This document shows positions 3,627-5,966 of a DNA stretch of 5,966 nucleotides, piece after piece (positions within the stretch are counted from its first letter, which is position 1; every line of letters starts with the position of its first letter). Source of the stretch: Oceanospirillaceae bacterium UBA1126 (lineage in GTDB: Bacteria; Pseudomonadota; Gammaproteobacteria; Pseudomonadales; Balneatricaceae). The stretch lies in the NCBI GenBank assembly GCA_002312935.1, contig DCAT01000091.1, positions 1 through 5,966 of the forward strand. The letters are read 5' to 3'. Below the pieces are notes generated by a model. That model was not told the DNA's origin. It saw only the letters and a program-made list of their open reading frames with translations, and searched no databases. Both the position numbers and the translations under genes were made by a program.

Positions 3627-5354
3627 ATGACACCTGCAACACCGGCTTCATTACAGCTACCCACAATTCTTGTTCAAGCTAGCGCTAAAGGACAAGTACT
3701 TTATTGCCAGGAGGGACTCAGCTTTTGGGGTGGGGTTGATGCCAATTCGGGGGTGATTATTGATGTACACCACCCACACTATGGTACTTCAATTGCCGGC
3801 CGTGTTCTTTTGATGCCAACCTCTCGGGGCTCGTGCAGTGGCAGTGGCGTTTTGCTGCAACTTGCACGTAACGGAAACGCCCCCGCTGTTTTAGTATTTC
3901 GTGAAACTGAAGACATACTCACTCTTGGCTCAATGATTGCTTCACAGTTGTTTGATCAGCCCATTGCAGTGGTTAGACTACCACCAACTGAATTTAAAGC
4001 TCTTTCAACCGCACTGAATGCATCGGTGTCTGGCAACAGCCTTACATTTGATGATCAGCATATTGCTCTCACGCCACTGAGCGTGGATAAAATACACCTA
4101 ACTGACAGTGATCGAAGCATGTTGCAAGGGCATGAGGGCGCTCCATTAAAAGTAGCGATGGAGGTCCTATGCCTTATGGCTGCGGCACAAAATGCCCATA
4201 GGTTAATTGATGTTTCTCGAGCACATATTGACGGTTGTATTCTCACACACGACGCCAATCTGGATTTCGCAGAGATGATGGCCAACATGGGTGCCAAAAC
4301 ACGCATTCCTACCACCATAAACGCCATTTCGGTAGATAGAGAGAATTGGCAGGCCCAAGGGGTCTCAGTGGATTTTGGCAATAAGGCTAGCCGCTTGGCG
4401 GACGCTTATGTAAAAATGGGGGCACTCCCTACCTTTACCTGCGCCCCCTATTTACTTGAAGAGCCCCCCTGCAAAGGTGAACTAATTGGTTGGTCGGAGT
4501 CGAATGCGGTGATCTTTGCCAATTCAGTATTAGGTGCACGAACAGTAAAACACCCTGATTACCTCGACCTATTTATTGCCATGACTGGCCGCGCTCCCAA
4601 GACAGGCGTATACCTTGATGAAAATAGAGTAGCTCAACGCGAAATCCATGTCACTCTATGTGATGATTTTGATGATGCCCTGTGGCCCATGCTAGGGTGG
4701 TTAGCTGGTATCAAATCGCCCAGTAAAATTCCAATTATTACAGGGCTAGAAGCTGCCCACATCAGCCAAGATGATCTAAAAGCATTATGTGCAGCTTTTG
4801 GAACAACTTCAGCAGCACCAATGCTGCACGTTGCAGGGCATACCCCAGAAGGCCGTGCATCGACCTTATCGACGATAGACTGTGTAGGAATTAATAGTTC
4901 CGATTTATGCCAAGTGTGGCGTAAATTCAATGCTGCAGGTACACAAGTTGATGTCATTGCTATTGGCAGCCCACACGCCTCATTAACAGAGTGCAGGACA
5001 CTTGCCAATTTATTAGAGGGGCATCGTTGTCACACCCTCACGGCCACCATAGTAACCATAGGCAGAGATGTGCTGTCACAGGCAGAAGCAGACGGCACTT
5101 TAACCACGCTAACAAAAGCAGGTGTGCAAGTGATTCCAGACGTTTGCTGGTGTTCTATTACGGAACCGGTATTTCCACCTAGCGCAAAAACATTAATGAC
5201 CAATTCAGGGAAGTATTCGCACTACGCAGCAGGGTTAACCGGCCGTGGTGTGCGATTTGGCAGCTTGGCTGAGTGTGCGCTTGCCGCACGTAATGGCTTT
5301 ACCTTAGATAAACTACCTCAGTGGCTATCTTGCAAGGCTCAACGTCAACACTAG
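3627..5354 (+). CDS. Fused (type I) aconitase X, probable cis-3-hydroxy-L-proline dehydratase
   Basis: The 575-residue product fuses the two aconitase X parts, which are separate subunits in archaea and some bacteria. Residues 1-140 are the swivel domain (DUF126): LSFWGGVD (31-38), IIDVHHP (44-50) and PTSRGSCSGSG (64-74), where Ser68 corresponds to the conserved catalytic serine region. Residues 155-570 are the catalytic domain (DUF521): LTHDANLDFAEMMANMGAK (206-224), TCAPYLLEEPPCKGE (271-285), WSESNAVIFANSVLGART (289-306), TGRAPKTGVYLDENR (320-334) and SPHASLTEC (448-456). The end has DVCWC (505-509), TNSGKYSHYAAG (525-536) and RFGSLAEC (543-550). Cys272, Cys456 and Cys507/509 are likely iron-sulfur ligands. 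Characterised bacterial aconitase X enzymes include cis-3-hydroxy-L-proline dehydratases, which yield 1-pyrroline-2-carboxylate. That substrate is inferred here; the reductase that would make proline is not in the window. The partner transporter supports a catabolic role. The protein is soluble, without a signal peptide, and complete in length. Confidence 0.9.
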   Translation: MTPATPASLQLPTILVQASAKGQVLYCQEGLSFWGGVDANSGVIIDVHHPHYGTSIAGRVLLMPTSRGSCSGSGVLLQLARNGNAPAVLVFRETEDILTLGSMIASQLFDQPIAVVRLPPTEFKALSTALNASVSGNSLTFDDQHIALTPLSVDKIHLTDSDRSMLQGHEGAPLKVAMEVLCLMAAAQNAHRLIDVSRAHIDGCILTHDANLDFAEMMANMGAKTRIPTTINAISVDRENWQAQGVSVDFGNKASRLADAYVKMGALPTFTCAPYLLEEPPCKGELIGWSESNAVIFANSVLGARTVKHPDYLDLFIAMTGRAPKTGVYLDENRVAQREIHVTLCDDFDDALWPMLGWLAGIKSPSKIPIITGLEAAHISQDDLKALCAAFGTTSAAPMLHVAGHTPEGRASTLSTIDCVGINSSDLCQVWRKFNAAGTQVDVIAIGSPHASLTECRTLANLLEGHRCHTLTATIVTIGRDVLSQAEADGTLTTLTKAGVQVIPDVCWCSITEPVFPPSAKTLMTNSGKYSHYAAGLTGRGVRFGSLAECALAARNGFTLDKLPQWLSCKAQRQH

Positions 5355-5460
5355 GCAGACTTTGGGTTCTCGCCAGGTAGACCGCGCCATGGCAAAAGCC
5401 AATTACATCGGCATCCCAATTTACAGTGCAACACTCTATATTAGATGCTTAGGCAAATGA

Positions 5461-5503
5461 GCAGACCCAAAAGTAGCGCTATTGCTAGCGCCACAGAGTC
5501 TGC
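5461..5503. repeat. Nested inverted repeat in the convergent gap
   Basis: An outer pair, GCAGAC (5461-5466) and GTCTGC (5498-5503), encloses an inner perfect hairpin, GCGCTA (5476-5481) and TAGCGC (5486-5491). The element lies between two converging genes and could act in termination from both sides. On the plus strand no T run follows, so the aconitase X transcript has no clear intrinsic terminator of its own. Confidence 0.45.
5469..5494 (-). terminator. Probable intrinsic terminator of thiB
   Basis: Read on the minus strand, GTGGCGCTA (5494-5486) pairs with TAGCGCTAC (5481-5473) through nine pairs including one G-U, with loop GCAA, and is followed by four T (5472-5469). The start of the stem is 26 bases beyond the thiB stop. 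The T run is short, so efficiency may be moderate. Confidence 0.6.
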
Positions 5504-5519
5504 ACGCAGAGGCTAAGAT

Positions 5520-5966
5520 CTACTGGGTCATCACGTTAAGCCAATCATTAACCCACTGCTTGCGGTTTTGATTGATTTCAGCTGTATCTAACTGCAATAC
5601 CTGAGTAGGTTTAATTAGTTTGCCATAAGCTTCTGGCATGTCTGCAGGCGTGTTTACAGGGTACATCACGTTGCTTAAGGGTAGGTGCTTTTGGAAGCCC
5701 TCACTTACCATGAAGTTTAGGAAATCGTCAGCCAGTGCCGAATTTTTAGACGACTTCAACTTTGCCGCCACTTCCACTTGCAGGTAATGACCTTCCTTAA
5801 ATTCAGCCGCTTGGTACTGGTCTGTACCTTCAACAGCCATATGATAGGCTGGAGACGTGCTGTAACTCAGCACCATAGGTGCTTCACCTGCCATGAACAA
5901 GCTGAAATAAGCTTCACTCCACCCCTTGGTGGTGGTTAAAATATTATCAGACAACTGGGCCCAAGC
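5520..5966 (-). CDS. thiB: Thiamine ABC transporter substrate-binding protein ThiB, C-terminal part (partial)
   Basis: The frame is open from the right window edge to the TAG at 5522-5520, giving the last 148 residues of a protein whose family is about 330 residues long; the N-terminus and signal peptide lie outside. The visible part starts AWAQLSDNILTTTKGWSEAY. It has the ThiB motifs GWSEAY (about 15-20) and GEAPMVLSYSTSPAYH (27-42), whose Trp and Tyr residues belong to the thiamine pocket region in the E. coli protein. These are followed by FKEGHYLQVEVAAKL, LADDFLNFMVSEGFQ and the conserved end MYPVNTPADMPEAY...WVNDWL. Such proteins capture thiamine or its phosphates in the periplasm and deliver them to the ThiP/ThiQ permease and ATPase, normally encoded just downstream. 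Here no thiP follows: the gene ends in a terminator and meets the convergent aconitase X gene, so thiP and thiQ must be elsewhere, or upstream of thiB. A related iron- or sugar-type binding protein is less likely. Confidence 0.88.
   Translation of the reverse strand, partial: AWAQLSDNILTTTKGWSEAYFSLFMAGEAPMVLSYSTSPAYHMAVEGTDQYQAAEFKEGHYLQVEVAAKLKSSKNSALADDFLNFMVSEGFQKHLPLSNVMYPVNTPADMPEAYGKLIKPTQVLQLDTAEINQNRKQWVNDWLNVMTQ

Noticed and set aside
4055..5008. Minus-strand frames of 108 and 124 codons inside the aconitase X gene
   Set aside because: They lie wholly within a well recognised coding sequence on the other strand, resemble no family I know and have no start signals.

Overview
The window looks like a piece of a marine-type gammaproteobacterial chromosome with moderate GC (mid-40s by eye). 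This rests on protein resemblance: a DUF938 methyltransferase, a glutaredoxin-fold protein of proteobacterial type, a ThiB-type thiamine-binding protein and a fused aconitase X. No rRNA, tRNA, CRISPR array, transposase, integrase or phage gene was found. The order is left to right, with genes on both strands.

Left part (1-1169, all minus strand): the 5' end of a membrane protein resembling the N-terminal membrane domain of certain AraC-type regulators runs off the left edge. Its ATG overlaps the stop codon of a decayed, AT-rich remnant of an M42-family aminopeptidase, of which only the C-terminal part survives, split by a frameshift. Next comes an intact DUF938 SAM-dependent methyltransferase gene that contains a striking perfect 15-bp inverted repeat inside its coding sequence.

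Middle (1170-2280): a 286-bp divergent intergenic region with several small inverted repeats separates the methyltransferase from a plus-strand glutaredoxin-like gene whose product contains no cysteine. After it lies a self-contained unit: an extended -10 promoter, a good ribosome binding site, a 72-residue very hydrophobic protein of unknown function and a strong intrinsic terminator.

Right part (2280-5354, plus strand): a likely two-gene catabolic operon. A promoter overlapped by two inverted repeats (candidate operators) precedes a 12-helix MFS transporter of oxalate/formate-antiporter type. The second gene, 54 bp downstream, encodes a fused (type I) aconitase X, whose characterised bacterial relatives include cis-3-hydroxy-L-proline dehydratases. 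The simplest reading is uptake of a hydroxyproline-like compound by the transporter and its dehydration by the enzyme; the pyrroline-2-carboxylate reductase needed to finish that route is not in the window. A minus-strand thiB-like gene (C-terminal part only) converges on this operon from the right edge, with a hairpin terminator in the 165-bp gap.

I see no clear novel multi-gene system. The most worthwhile items are the orphan 72-aa membrane protein unit, the palindrome inside the methyltransferase gene, the operator-like repeats over the transporter promoter, the cysteine-free glutaredoxin-like protein and the frameshifted M42 relic.
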